In this document: piece after piece, positions 52,926 to 62,766 of the stretch | Layout: each line of letters begins with the position of its first letter | Numbering within the stretch: the stretch's first letter is position 1 | NCBI RefSeq assembly: GCF_003426815.1 | Contig: NZ_QKYK01000002.1 | Span: forward strand, 372,001-436,000 | Direction: 5' to 3' | DNA: 64,000 bases | Origin: Desertimonas flava | Lineage (GTDB): Bacteria; Actinomycetota; Acidimicrobiia; Acidimicrobiales; Ilumatobacteraceae | Made by a program: the position numbers and the translations under genes | Notes under the pieces: generated by a model | Seen by the model: the letters and a program-made list of their open reading frames with translations, nothing else | Databases searched by the model: none | Told to the model about the DNA's origin: nothing

Positions 52926-55231
52926 GGCGACGGATACGGCTGACGTACATCGTTCCGGACCTCGATGTCGGCGGAGCCGAACGTCATGTTGTGACGCTGA
53001 TGCCAGCTCTCGACCCGACACGGTTCGATCCGTCTGTCGTCTGCATCGGAGAGGAGGGGGCTCTCTTCGGATCTCTTGCGAAGCATGGCGTCCCGGCCGT
53101 AGCGTTGGGACGTTCCAAGCGGCAGGCGTGGGCTGCGACGCTCGATCTTGTGCGTGAGTTGCATCGGATCGAGCCGGACGTCGTGGTCGTACGCGGCTTC
53201 AACGCCGAGGTGCTCGGACGCATCGCCGCGCGAATCGTGGGAACCCGCGCGATCGTGGTCTGGGTGCACAACTGCGGTGACGTAACAGCGCGCGGCCGGT
53301 TGCGAACGATGCTCGACCGAGTCCTTGATCCGGTCACCACCGCCTACTTCGGAGTCGCCCATGCCCAGACCGACTACATGGTCGACGAACTTGGATATCC
53401 CCCCGACAAGGTTCGCATCATCCACAATGGCGTCGACCCCGGTCTTTTCGAGCCCAGTGATGACCGGCGTGCCGTCGCGGAGCTCGGTATCGGCCCCGAT
53501 GATGCTGTCGTCGGGATCGTCGCCGCCTTTCGGCCGGAAAAGGACCATGCCCTGTTCCTTGAGGCGGCGCGTCGGGTCAGTCATCGTATTCCGTCTGCCA
53601 AGTTCCTGGTCGTCGGCGATGGAGCAACACGGCCTGAACTCGAATCGCTCGCCAACCGCCTCGGCATCGCGGAGCGTGTCGTGTTCACCGGAGTACGGCC
53701 CGACGTCGCCGACGTGATGCGTGCCATGGACGTGTTCGTCCTTTCGTCGTACACCATCGAGTGCTTCCCGATGGCTTTGCTCGAGGCGATGGCGGCGGGG
53801 CGTCCCGCGGTCTGTACCGCAGTCGGCGGCGTTCCGGAGATGATCGAGGAAGGCGTAAACGGATACCTCGTCGCCCCGCGCGACGCGCAACTTCTGGCTG
53901 ATCGAGTCATCGCCGTCCTCACAGAGCCGGGCCTGCGACGGCGCATGGGTGCGGCGGCCCGGTCGCGTGTCGAGTCGGAGTTCAGTCTTTCCGCAAGTGT
54001 TCGGCGCGCCGAGGCGGCGGTCGAGACCGTGCTTGAGGCAGTGTCCTCCAGACGAGACCCTGACGTCCGCCCTCTCCAGCTGGCCGTTGTGCTCGACATG
54101 ACATTTGTCGGCGGTGTCGAGGTTTTCCTCTTGAACTTGTTCAGGCACTTTGATCCGAGCGTCGTACGTCCGCGCCTCATCTGCCTGCGTGAGGCAGGTC
54201 CACTCGCTGCAGACTTCGCAGACGCGGGCTTCGACGTCGAGGTGCTCGGCAGGACCAGCCGGTTCGACGTCAGCACCCTCCCCAAGCTTGTCGCAGCCTT
54301 GCGCCGGGACCGGACAGACGCCGTCCTGGTGACCCACCACCATCGCGCAGCGTTGCTGCTCGGACGACTCGCCGCGCGTATTGCCGGCGTGACCGCCAAC
54401 ATCGTCGCTGCCCACGACATGGACCTCACATCCGTTGGAAAGCGCGTGCTTCCGCGCTGGGCGGCGGCGACGATGCGCATGTCGGACGCCCTGGTCCTCC
54501 TTTCGCCGGCGCAGGGCCACTACCTGCACCGCGAAGAGGGCGTCGGAATCAGCGCCGGTCGCAGCATTCGAGAGGTCGTGATCCCCAATGGCATCGAGCT
54601 TCCACCAGTCCCCACCTCGGCGGACCGCGAACGCGCCCGGTCGATCCTCGGAGTCGCGCCAGGGGAATTTGCCGTCGGTATCGTCGCTCGGCTCAGTCCT
54701 CAGAAGGCCCATCACGTGTTGTTGCAGGCCTTTGCCATCTTGATCGAGACCCATCCCGAGGCCCGTCTCGTCGTGATTGGCGACGGTGAGCGCGGCGGGG
54801 AATTGAAGTTGCTCGCCCAACGGCTCGGAATCGCCGCACGAACGACATTCACCGGCACGCGCCGGGATGCGACGCAATTGCTTGCCGGGCTCGACGTCTC
54901 GTGCCTGTCGTCCGTCCACGAGGGCATGCCGATCGTGGTCATCGAGTCGATGGCAGCGGCCGTACCGGTCGTGGCTACCGACTGCGGATCGCTGAGCGAC
55001 ATGATCGATGACGGCGACAACGGGTTTCTCGTTCCGGTCTCCGAGCCCAACTCCCTCGCCCGACGACTCGCCCAGCTCGCCGACGATCGAGAGCTTTGCC
55101 AGCGACTCGGTGCGAACGGTCGACGTCGCGCCGAGCGTGATTATCAGATTGCTGACGCTGCCCGCGCCTACGAACAGCTCTTGACCGAGCTGTGCGGTAC
55201 GACGTCCGAAACCTCCCGGGAGGTGCCCTGA
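52922..55231 (+). CDS. tandem fusion of two GT4 glycosyltransferases
   Basis: A 769-residue protein with two complete GT4 units. Unit 1 (~1-375): DVGGAERHV, GIVAAFRPEKDHALFLEA, ECFPMALLEAMAAG. Unit 2 (~384-755): FVGGVEVFLLNLF, GIVARLSPQKAHHVLLQA, EGMPIVVIESMAAA. Both E-x7-E pairs are present, so both units may be active and could add two successive sugars. Begins at TTG inside the previous stop (TTGA); no separate ribosome binding site needed. The junction is in frame with regular codon usage, so fusion is not a sequencing artefact on its face. Confidence 0.88.
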   Translation: MRRRIRLTYIVPDLDVGGAERHVVTLMPALDPTRFDPSVVCIGEEGALFGSLAKHGVPAVALGRSKRQAWAATLDLVRELHRIEPDVVVVRGFNAEVLGRIAARIVGTRAIVVWVHNCGDVTARGRLRTMLDRVLDPVTTAYFGVAHAQTDYMVDELGYPPDKVRIIHNGVDPGLFEPSDDRRAVAELGIGPDDAVVGIVAAFRPEKDHALFLEAARRVSHRIPSAKFLVVGDGATRPELESLANRLGIAERVVFTGVRPDVADVMRAMDVFVLSSYTIECFPMALLEAMAAGRPAVCTAVGGVPEMIEEGVNGYLVAPRDAQLLADRVIAVLTEPGLRRRMGAAARSRVESEFSLSASVRRAEAAVETVLEAVSSRRDPDVRPLQLAVVLDMTFVGGVEVFLLNLFRHFDPSVVRPRLICLREAGPLAADFADAGFDVEVLGRTSRFDVSTLPKLVAALRRDRTDAVLVTHHHRAALLLGRLAARIAGVTANIVAAHDMDLTSVGKRVLPRWAAATMRMSDALVLLSPAQGHYLHREEGVGISAGRSIREVVIPNGIELPPVPTSADRERARSILGVAPGEFAVGIVARLSPQKAHHVLLQAFAILIETHPEARLVVIGDGERGGELKLLAQRLGIAARTTFTGTRRDATQLLAGLDVSCLSSVHEGMPIVVIESMAAAVPVVATDCGSLSDMIDDGDNGFLVPVSEPNSLARRLAQLADDRELCQRLGANGRRRAERDYQIADAARAYEQLLTELCGTTSETSREVP

Positions 55232-56433
55232 TGACCCGACACGTGCTCATTCTCGTGGAGAACCTGTCCGTGCCGTTCGACCGCCGGGTCTGGCAGGAGA
55301 GTCTGGCGCTGACGGAGGCCGGCTACGACGTGACCGTGATTTGCCCCGCCGGTGTGAAGCAGGACACCGAGCCCGACGTCGTCATCGACGGGGTGCACAT
55401 CCTGCGCTACCCCCTCCGGCCTGCAGCGGGCGGTCCCGCCGGCTATCTCCGCGAGTATTCGCTCGCCCTGTGGCACAGCATCCGTCTCGCGCGTCGGGTC
55501 CAGCGACGGCGGCCGGTTCACGTGGTGCACGCGTGCAATCCCCCCGATCTGCTGTTCCTCGTCGCGCTCGTTCTGCGGATCCGCGGTGAGACTCGCTTCG
55601 TGTTCGACCATCACGACCTTGTTCCCGAGCTGTTCCAGTCACGATTTGCGCGCGGTGGACGCGTGCTCTATTGGGCAACGCGACTGCTTGAGCGTGTGAC
55701 GTTCTTGGCGGCCACCGGGGTGATCTCCACCAACGAGAGTTATCGAAGCGCGGCGATCACGCGAGGCGGTATGGATCCCGGGCGCGTGCGCGTGGTGCGC
55801 AGTGCCCCCAACCTCGAGAAGTTCGTACCGCTCGAGCCTGATCCCGCTCTGCGGCGGGGAAAGCAACATCTCCTGGCCTACCTCGGAGTCATGGGACCGC
55901 AAGATGGAGTGGATTACGCCCTTCGCGCTCTCGCCCATCTGAAGCGTGATCACGGCCGCCGCGACTTCCATGCCCTGTTCATGGGGGGTGGTGACGCGTT
56001 CGACGACATGGTCGCACTGAGCAAGCGGCTCGAGCTTGACGACGTCGTCGAATTCACGGGACGTGTGCCGGATGAGTTCGTTCAACGGTGCCTGTCGACC
56101 GCAGATGTTTGTCTGTCGCCGGACCCGCTGAATCCATTGAACGACGTGTCGACGATGAACAAGGTGGTCGAGTACATGGCAATGGGTCGACCGCTCGTCT
56201 CCTTCGACCTGGTCGAGGCTCGGGTGTCAGCGGGCGAGGCTGCGCTGTACGTGCCAGCCAACGACGAGGCTGCGTTCGCCGCGGCCGTGAACGAACTTCT
56301 GGACGACCCGCGGCGTCGCAAGGAGATGGGTCGACTCGGCCGGCAGCGGGTGGAGCAAGAGCTCTCCTGGTCGACCTCGCGCCGCAACCTGCTGGAGTTC
56401 TACGCTCAGGTGTTTGCCGGCATCTCCGGCTGA
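55231..56433 (+). CDS. glycosyltransferase, GT4 family
   Basis: A 400-residue GT-B transferase. ILVENLSVPFDRRVWQES is the N-terminal motif shared by WbuB/capsule GT4 enzymes, then FDHHDLVPELFQSRF, GVMGPQDGVDYALRAL and LSPDPLNPLNDVSTMNKVVEYMAMG, with the donor-binding acidic residue in the last. ATG at 55231 overlaps the previous stop by one base. Last of the plus-strand run beginning at 48735. Confidence 0.9.
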   Translation: MTRHVLILVENLSVPFDRRVWQESLALTEAGYDVTVICPAGVKQDTEPDVVIDGVHILRYPLRPAAGGPAGYLREYSLALWHSIRLARRVQRRRPVHVVHACNPPDLLFLVALVLRIRGETRFVFDHHDLVPELFQSRFARGGRVLYWATRLLERVTFLAATGVISTNESYRSAAITRGGMDPGRVRVVRSAPNLEKFVPLEPDPALRRGKQHLLAYLGVMGPQDGVDYALRALAHLKRDHGRRDFHALFMGGGDAFDDMVALSKRLELDDVVEFTGRVPDEFVQRCLSTADVCLSPDPLNPLNDVSTMNKVVEYMAMGRPLVSFDLVEARVSAGEAALYVPANDEAAFAAAVNELLDDPRRRKEMGRLGRQRVEQELSWSTSRRNLLEFYAQVFAGISG

Positions 56434-56484
56434 TCTCTCACCGGCCGACTGTGCGGACGAGAGGGCCGGCGCCGGCCCCGGTTG

Positions 56485-57831
56485 CTATCGAGCCGCGAGC
56501 AAGATCACACCGTCCTCGGGGAGCAGGGTCACTGACTCGGCGAGGCTGCCGTCGTTGACGAGCGGGTCTTGTGTTCCCCGCAGCCGGCGATACGGACGTT
56601 CCAACTCGATCATGCATGTCTCGGCCGTGGTGTTGACGATGGCGATGCCGTGTTCGAAATCACGCCTGAAGACGCCCGGCGACAATGAGCCGGTGCCACG
56701 GGTCACGGGGCGGGTGACCGTCGCCAAATCGGGGAAGGCTTCGACGGCGCGGCCCAAATACCCGCGACCGTGGCCCGCGCCGTCGAGTTCGTCGAAGTAC
56801 GCAAGCTGTCCGTAATTGGTCCCCATGGGTGCCCAGAAGGCATTCTGCAGAAGTGTTGCGGTCAGAAAGAATCGGGCACGGCGAAGTCGGTCAGCGGGTG
56901 CTGCCTGGATCGATCGATCCACGTTGATCGTCAGGTTGAGCCCCGGTCGGCGCAGTCCGTCGGATGTGCTCTTCGAGACGTAGCGCTCCACCTCGGTGGT
57001 GAGATGGCGATCGGGATCGGCAAGGCGGTCGGCGAAGCTCTCGAAGGCCAAGCCGTCCAGCAGGCCACCGCACGCTGAGCGGTCGCCGTTGGCGACGAGG
57101 ACAGCGGAGGGCATTCGTCGGCGCATGATACGTTCCGCCAACAACAACCCGCGGTCGAGTGGATTGCCGGGGCCGTAGATGTCTTCGTCGAGCTCATCGA
57201 CGCCGTCGCCGTCGATGTCCCACCGGTCACTGTCCGCCGTATAGATGCGATCTCCCCAGACGTCCAGAAATACGCCGTCCCACAGGCCCGTCGCCCACAC
57301 CTTGTCGGCAACCCAGTGTGCGGCGTACTCGGCGTAGGTCTGTCCCGCGATTCGTGGTGCCACATCGGTGAGGTTGGTCATCACGCGTTCCTGCCACTCG
57401 TGCACGGGGCGCCCGTCGCCGGTATGAGCGAGCCATTCCGTGGGAAATTGCGAATCGGTCGAACTCTGGAACTGCCAGAGGGAGTACGCGTTCGCCCAGT
57501 AGCCGGGCGAGCCAGTGCGAGGTAGTGAATCGACCAAATTCACATAAGCCAGGACGATTGTTCGAGGGCTAACACTGCGCAGTTGCTCGAAGTAGCTTCG
57601 TCTCACCCGATGTGCCCATTCTGAGTCGACGATAACCACGTCGAATGCTGCGAGCTCGGACACCTTCGGCAGTTCGTCGTGCTCAAGGAAGCACGTAGCC
57701 GTTCTCGGATAGGTCGGTTCGAGGCTGGGTCGTGCAATGCTCTCAGCGGCGACGGAGTCGATCCGCGCCCTGGTGGCGGCAGCGGCCGCCGTGGCACCGA
57801 CGAGAAACGACCTACGCGAGACCGGCGACAC
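56485..57831 (-). CDS. Tat-exported putative glycoside hydrolase (GHL15-like)
   Basis: A 448-residue protein. SRRSFLVGATAAAAA is a twin-arginine signal. The body resembles the GHL15 group of putative glycoside hydrolases: VVIVDSEWAHRVRR, ILAYVNLVDS, WQERVMTNLTD, GLWDGVFLDVWGD and LVANGDRSACGGLLDGLAFESF. It likely has a TIM-barrel fold with Asp/Glu catalysts. A DIDGDGVDELDED segment (~210-222) has the spacing of an EF-hand or dockerin-type calcium loop. It may trim or degrade the exported polymer; substrate unknown. Its start is 12 nt after the CapK-like gene. Confidence 0.75.
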   Translation of the reverse strand: MSPVSRRSFLVGATAAAAATRARIDSVAAESIARPSLEPTYPRTATCFLEHDELPKVSELAAFDVVIVDSEWAHRVRRSYFEQLRSVSPRTIVLAYVNLVDSLPRTGSPGYWANAYSLWQFQSSTDSQFPTEWLAHTGDGRPVHEWQERVMTNLTDVAPRIAGQTYAEYAAHWVADKVWATGLWDGVFLDVWGDRIYTADSDRWDIDGDGVDELDEDIYGPGNPLDRGLLLAERIMRRRMPSAVLVANGDRSACGGLLDGLAFESFADRLADPDRHLTTEVERYVSKSTSDGLRRPGLNLTINVDRSIQAAPADRLRRARFFLTATLLQNAFWAPMGTNYGQLAYFDELDGAGHGRGYLGRAVEAFPDLATVTRPVTRGTGSLSPGVFRRDFEHGIAIVNTTAETCMIELERPYRRLRGTQDPLVNDGSLAESVTLLPEDGVILLAAR

Positions 57832-57842
57832 TGCGAACCGCG

Positions 57843-59156
57843 CTACCGACTCTCGACGACGGCGGACTTGAGTTTGCCGCTCGGTGGGCGCTTGAGCTCA
57901 TCGACGACGCGAATCGTCAGTTCGTGTCCCTCGCCGAATAACCGGTCCACATTCTCGCGAATCTGCACGGAGACGGCCTTCTCGTCGAAGCCGACGCCCG
58001 GCGAGACCCGCACCTCGAACCGCCCGGGAGCCAGCTGGGCGATCTGTGCCTCGTGCACGCCGGCGAGATCGTCGACGGCGGTGCCAGGCAAGGGGAGCGG
58101 GCGTCCGTCAGCGGTCGAGAACGTGTCCTCGATCCGACCATCGATGTCGCCCAGCAGCGGGAACGCCCGACCACAGACGCACGCAGAACTCGGCGCGCTG
58201 ACCACCTCGTCACCAGTTCGATACCGCAGGAGAGGAAAGCCCCAGTTGTGGAGGGCGGTGCCGACGATCTCGCGCCGGTTCGATGAACCGTCGACCGGTA
58301 GGAGCTCGACGATTCCGTAGTCCGAGAAGATGTGCATGCTTCCGGCCTCGCAGACGCCAGCAAGCGCTACCCGTTCTGTTTGTCCATAGTGATCCACGAT
58401 TGGACCATCGAACACCGATCGGAGCAGGTTGCGCTGTCCCGGCGTCATCACCTCCGACGATGTGATCACGGCTCGCACCGGAAGGTGTGTGCTCCGCTCG
58501 AGCAGCAGCTTGGCGAGGACGTTCATGCTCGACGGCCAACCCTCGATCGCGTGGGGTTCGAACGCCCGTATGTCGTCGAGGATTTGGTCGAGGTTTGCCG
58601 GTGTCAGCTGAAAGCTCGACACCATCAACTGGTTGGCTCCAGGGATGAGTTTTGTCGGGTATCCCCCCTGATCGCTGGCGAAGTCGCTTCCACGAAGGAC
58701 GACACGTCGCGCCGAGCTCGGGAGCCCGAACCACCGCCATTGACGCCGGAGCGCGGCGAGCTCATAGATCGAGGAGCCCTGGGTGCGATACACCGTGACC
58801 GGCGCTCCCGAGGTTCCGCTGGACCGGGATGGCCACATGACACGGCGGGGATACACGCGAAAGTCATCAGGCCGCTCGACGAGATGCCGCCGCGTGAGCA
58901 GTGGCAGTTGTTCGAGGTCCGCCAGCGTCCGGATGTCTCGCGGGTCGACCCCCGATGTCTTGAACCACTCGCGATAGAACGGGGAGCGCGCGGCCACCAG
59001 TCGCACCATCCACCGCAAGCGTCGCTCTTGATATCGAGTCAGATCCTCCGCGGTTGCTCGCTCCAAGCGGGCCAGCGTGTGGTTCATCGCGGGGGCCAGC
59101 GGGTGGAGCCTGCGAACGCGGTGTTTGAGGCTCAGCCTCGGTCCGGGCGGAGCCAT
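57843..59156 (-). CDS. CapK/PaaK-like adenylate-forming enzyme
   Basis: A 437-residue protein of the phenylacetate-CoA ligase/F390 synthetase group. ATP-binding SRSSGTSGAPVTVYRT lies at ~112-127, with HYGQTE (~255) and YRTGDEV further on; a CVCGR Cys pair follows. Members in capsule loci (CapK) are thought to modify or transfer groups to polysaccharide, but the acyl substrate is not established. The ATG at 59156 has AGGAGG 5 nt upstream. Cotranscribed with the GHL15-like gene, divergent from the lyase gene. Confidence 0.82.
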   Translation of the reverse strand: MAPPGPRLSLKHRVRRLHPLAPAMNHTLARLERATAEDLTRYQERRLRWMVRLVAARSPFYREWFKTSGVDPRDIRTLADLEQLPLLTRRHLVERPDDFRVYPRRVMWPSRSSGTSGAPVTVYRTQGSSIYELAALRRQWRWFGLPSSARRVVLRGSDFASDQGGYPTKLIPGANQLMVSSFQLTPANLDQILDDIRAFEPHAIEGWPSSMNVLAKLLLERSTHLPVRAVITSSEVMTPGQRNLLRSVFDGPIVDHYGQTERVALAGVCEAGSMHIFSDYGIVELLPVDGSSNRREIVGTALHNWGFPLLRYRTGDEVVSAPSSACVCGRAFPLLGDIDGRIEDTFSTADGRPLPLPGTAVDDLAGVHEAQIAQLAPGRFEVRVSPGVGFDEKAVSVQIRENVDRLFGEGHELTIRVVDELKRPPSGKLKSAVVESR

Positions 59157-59257
59157 GCTCGCCTCCTGGTCGTCGGGAACGCGATGGGTGCGAAGGCTAG
59201 CAGTCGACCCCTCCGGAATAGGCTCCGCCGGCATCCCGAGTCACCAAGAGGTCAGAG

Positions 59258-61342
59258 TTGTCCAAACGGCTGTGGTACGTGAACAGGCTCCGTTCGATGA
59301 GCGCGGCCGAGATCGCGTGGCGGGCGACCCGGCCGCCAGCGCGGTCACTCCAGAACGCACGGTCGCGACTGTTGGAGCGCTGGGGACTGCGATCGTTGTC
59401 GCGGCGGACCGACGCGGAGTGGGTTCGATCGCTCGATGCGTTTCGGCGGGGCGAGCGTCGACCAGTCCTGCTCGATCGGCGTCGCGCCCAGAGCATCGCG
59501 GCAGCGCACCCCGCCGAAGTAGGTGAGCTCGTGGCCGCCGCCGATCGCATCCTCGAACGCCGGTTCAGTTTCTTCGGGTATCCGGAGGTTCGGCTGGCCG
59601 AACCGTTGAACTGGAACCACGATCCGGTCTCCGACGTCACGTGGCCCGTCCGGCCGGCATCGAAGATCGACCATCGTACGGCCGACGGTGATGTGAAGTG
59701 GATCTGGGAGCTGAATCGGTTACAACACCTTCCGTTGCTTGCCGAGGCGTGGCTGTTCACCGGCGACGACCGCTACGCCGAGGAGGTGTTCGCTCACCTC
59801 GATTCGTGGATGGTCCAATGTCCCCCGGGCGAAGGCATCGCTTGGCGTGGGGCCTTCGAGGCAGGTGTGCGGGCGATCTCTGTGGCGGTGGCCCTGCAGG
59901 GAGTCCTGGACTCGACAGCGTTGACCCTGGACCGCTATCGGACAGTGGCCAGCATGCTTGCCGAGAGCGCGCGACGCTGCTGGGAGGACCGATCCCGCTT
60001 CAGTTCGGCGAACAACCACCTCATCGGCGAGATGGCAGGTCTTGCGACGATCGCCATGCTGTTTCCGGACTTGCCGGGCGCCGCCCGCGGGGAGCGCCGT
60101 GCCCTCCGGGTTCTCGCCGCCGAGGCGGATCGGCAGATTCTGCCGGACGGCGCTGGTGCGGAGCAGGCGGTTGGTTACCAGGTCTTCACCGTCGAGTTGA
60201 TGTGGACCGTCATGGCCCTGCTGCGGCGGCGCGGCGACAACCCTCCAGCGTCCATGGTGGCGGCCGTCGAGCGGAGTCGCCGATATCTGGCCGCTCTGAT
60301 CGGCGAAGACGACCCGGCCCCCCGGTACGGCGACGACGACGAAGGGTTCGCGCTGCGTCTGGGGCCGGAACCAGTTCGTACGGTCGGAGACCACGTCTCG
60401 ATCGTGGGCGGGGACAGCAAGCGTGCCACGGCGGTGCTCACCTCGGCATGGCTGGAGATGTCGATCGAACGGCCGAGGGCCGTCGCGCCGGCGAGCCTCT
60501 TTGCAGAGCACGGGGGCCTCGTCGTCCTTCGGTCGGGGCGGCGTCGCGTGACGGTGGATGTTGGGCCACTCGGCTACCTGTCGATAGCGGCGCATGGGCA
60601 CGCCGACGCGCTCGCCGTGACGCTGAGTGTCGACGGTGCCGACCTCATCGGGGACCCCGGTGCTGGCAGCTACTACGGACACCCGACGTGGCGCGCGGCG
60701 AACCGCGGCACGAGGTCACACGCGACCGTCGTCGTCGATGGCGTCGATCAGTCGCAGATCGGCGGACCATTCCTCTGGACACACCACGCCAACGTGCGCG
60801 TGAGGTCCGTCGACCTCGAAGCCGGCATCGTCGACGCCGAGCACGACGGCTACACACGCCTCAGCGACCCCGTGATCCATCGACGCTGGGTCGTCGCCGC
60901 TCCCCACCTGAAGAGCGTGCTGGTGACCGACCTTCTCTACGGGCCGGGTGAGCACGACGTCTGCGTCTCATGGCCACTGCACCCCCGACTCGAGCGGGAT
61001 GGCGGTCCGTCGCTCGATCTGGCCGCGGCCGCGACGGTCACGACGCGCTCAGCGGACGTCCGCGGCGACACGGCGAGCGATCTCGGTTGGTGGTCCGAGC
61101 GGCTCGAGCAGCGGGAGCCGTCATGGTTGCTCGGGACGATCGCGAGTGGCGCGCTTCCGATGGTCTTCGCGACGGTCCTGACCCCTCGTGAATCCACCTC
61201 CGCGGCGAGCGTGGAGGAGCTGGTGGTCGAGCGAGACGGCTCCTCGATCTCGGTGCGATGGCGCGGCCCGGACGGACTGGTCGCCGTCGAGATCGATGCA
61301 CTGCGGGACGGCGCGGCAGTGCTGAGCTCGACACGTCGATGA
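59258..61342 (+). CDS. heparinase II/III-family polysaccharide lyase-like protein
   Basis: A 694-residue protein. The N-terminal ~390 residues are an alpha-toroid with WELNRLQHLPLLAEAWLFTGD and SSANNHLIGEMAGLA; the C-terminal part is the beta-sandwich Hepar_II_III domain with AHGHADALAVTLSVDGADLIGDPG and YGHPTWRAANRGTRSHATVVVDG. Such enzymes cleave uronic-acid polymers by beta-elimination. No signal peptide, so it may act in the cytoplasm or by an unusual route. TTG start with AGAGG 6 nt upstream. Confidence 0.85.
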   Translation: MSKRLWYVNRLRSMSAAEIAWRATRPPARSLQNARSRLLERWGLRSLSRRTDAEWVRSLDAFRRGERRPVLLDRRRAQSIAAAHPAEVGELVAAADRILERRFSFFGYPEVRLAEPLNWNHDPVSDVTWPVRPASKIDHRTADGDVKWIWELNRLQHLPLLAEAWLFTGDDRYAEEVFAHLDSWMVQCPPGEGIAWRGAFEAGVRAISVAVALQGVLDSTALTLDRYRTVASMLAESARRCWEDRSRFSSANNHLIGEMAGLATIAMLFPDLPGAARGERRALRVLAAEADRQILPDGAGAEQAVGYQVFTVELMWTVMALLRRRGDNPPASMVAAVERSRRYLAALIGEDDPAPRYGDDDEGFALRLGPEPVRTVGDHVSIVGGDSKRATAVLTSAWLEMSIERPRAVAPASLFAEHGGLVVLRSGRRRVTVDVGPLGYLSIAAHGHADALAVTLSVDGADLIGDPGAGSYYGHPTWRAANRGTRSHATVVVDGVDQSQIGGPFLWTHHANVRVRSVDLEAGIVDAEHDGYTRLSDPVIHRRWVVAAPHLKSVLVTDLLYGPGEHDVCVSWPLHPRLERDGGPSLDLAAAATVTTRSADVRGDTASDLGWWSERLEQREPSWLLGTIASGALPMVFATVLTPRESTSAASVEELVVERDGSSISVRWRGPDGLVAVEIDALRDGAAVLSSTRR

Positions 61343-61410
61343 AACCACGCGGCGAGGCGTAGCCTTCGAGGCGCCTGGTATCAGCATTTTGGAGTGGGAA
61401 GCCCAAGAAC

Positions 61411-62766
61411 GTGACTACACAATCATCGTCTGAGGGAGGGGATCTGACGACTCTAAGCATCTTCGGACTCGGCTACGTCGGCTGCGTCTCGGCGGCATGC
61501 TTCGCCTCGAGGGGTCACTCCGTCATCGGTGTGGACGCCAATCCGGAGAAGATGGCGCTGCTCGGCGCGGGCAGAGCGCCAGTGGTCGAGGAACGAATCG
61601 GTGAGCTGACGGCCGAAGTGGTGGCATCGGGCCATCTGACGGTCAACGCCGATCCCACGGCTGCGGTGCTTGGCAGTGACATCACGATCGTGTGTGTTGG
61701 TACTCCGTCCGCTCCCAACGGCAGCCTGTCGACGGCGTTTCTCGAGCGAGCAACCGAGCAGATCGGTGCTGCGCTTGCCTTGAAGGACTCGTGGCACGTC
61801 GTCGTCTACCGGAGCACGATGATCCCCGGTACCTGTGAGGGTGTCCTGACACCAATCCTCGAGCGAACGTCCGGCAAGGTCGCGGGAGCCGACTTCGGTG
61901 TCTGCGTCAATCCGGAGTTCCTGCGGGAGGGCACGAGCGTTCGTGACTTCCTCGACCCCCCGAAAACGGTGATCGGCCAAGTCGGCGAACGCGGTGGTGA
62001 GGAGGTGATGGCGCTCTACGAGGGTCTGCCCGGTCCTCGGTTCCAGGTACCGGTGCGGGTCGCCGAGATGACCAAGTACGTCGACAACAGTTTTCACGCC
62101 CTCAAGGTGGGCTACGCCAACGAGATCGGTGCCATCTGCTCGGCGCTCGACCTCGATTCTCACGCGGTGATGGACATTTTCACGGCCGACACCAAACTCA
62201 ACATCAGCGCTGCGTATCTACGGCCCGGCTTCGCGTTCGGCGGATCGTGTTTGCCGAAGGACCTGCGCGCACTCACCCACGCCGCGCGACGCAACGACGT
62301 CGACATTCCCGTCTTGTCCAACCTGCTCGTCTCGAACGAAACGCACGTGCGTCGGGTGGTCGACCTCGTCGCATCACTCGGCCGGCGCAGGGTGGGAGTT
62401 TTCGGATTGTCGTTCAAGGCGGGGACCGACGACCTACGCGAGAGTCCGATGGTCGAACTCACGGAACGGCTCATCGGCAAGGGCTACGACGTCCGCGTGT
62501 ATGACGACAATGTGGCTCTGTCGCGATTGGTCGGCGCCAACCGTGCGTACATCGAAGAGCGCCTTCCCCATATCGGCGAGATTCTCACCGGCGATATCGA
62601 TGAAGTGGTGGCCCACGGCGAGATCTTCATCGTGGGGTCAACGAAGCCCGCCGTGGCCGAAGCTGTCGACACGCTGAATGAGGACTGCTCGGTGATCGAT
62701 CTCGTTCGTCTGCCCGAGGCACACCGTTTGCGCGCGCGGCCCGGATATCACGGCATCGCGTGGTGA
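61411..62766 (+). CDS. GDP-mannose/UDP-glucose 6-dehydrogenase (AlgD-like)
   Basis: A 451-residue sugar-nucleotide dehydrogenase that oxidises C6 to a uronic acid. FGLGYVGCVSAACFASRGH is the NAD loop, NPEFLREGTSVRDF and EMTKYVDNSFHALKV follow, and the catalytic Cys is in FGGSCLPKDLRALTHAAR (~280). DTKLNISAAYLRPGFAFGGS resembles AlgD more than UDP-glucose enzymes, so GDP-mannuronate is the favoured product. GTG start assumed, since the first ~12 residues are not conserved. Overlaps the GT2 gene by four bases. Confidence 0.88.
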   Translation: MTTQSSSEGGDLTTLSIFGLGYVGCVSAACFASRGHSVIGVDANPEKMALLGAGRAPVVEERIGELTAEVVASGHLTVNADPTAAVLGSDITIVCVGTPSAPNGSLSTAFLERATEQIGAALALKDSWHVVVYRSTMIPGTCEGVLTPILERTSGKVAGADFGVCVNPEFLREGTSVRDFLDPPKTVIGQVGERGGEEVMALYEGLPGPRFQVPVRVAEMTKYVDNSFHALKVGYANEIGAICSALDLDSHAVMDIFTADTKLNISAAYLRPGFAFGGSCLPKDLRALTHAARRNDVDIPVLSNLLVSNETHVRRVVDLVASLGRRRVGVFGLSFKAGTDDLRESPMVELTERLIGKGYDVRVYDDNVALSRLVGANRAYIEERLPHIGEILTGDIDEVVAHGEIFIVGSTKPAVAEAVDTLNEDCSVIDLVRLPEAHRLRARPGYHGIAW

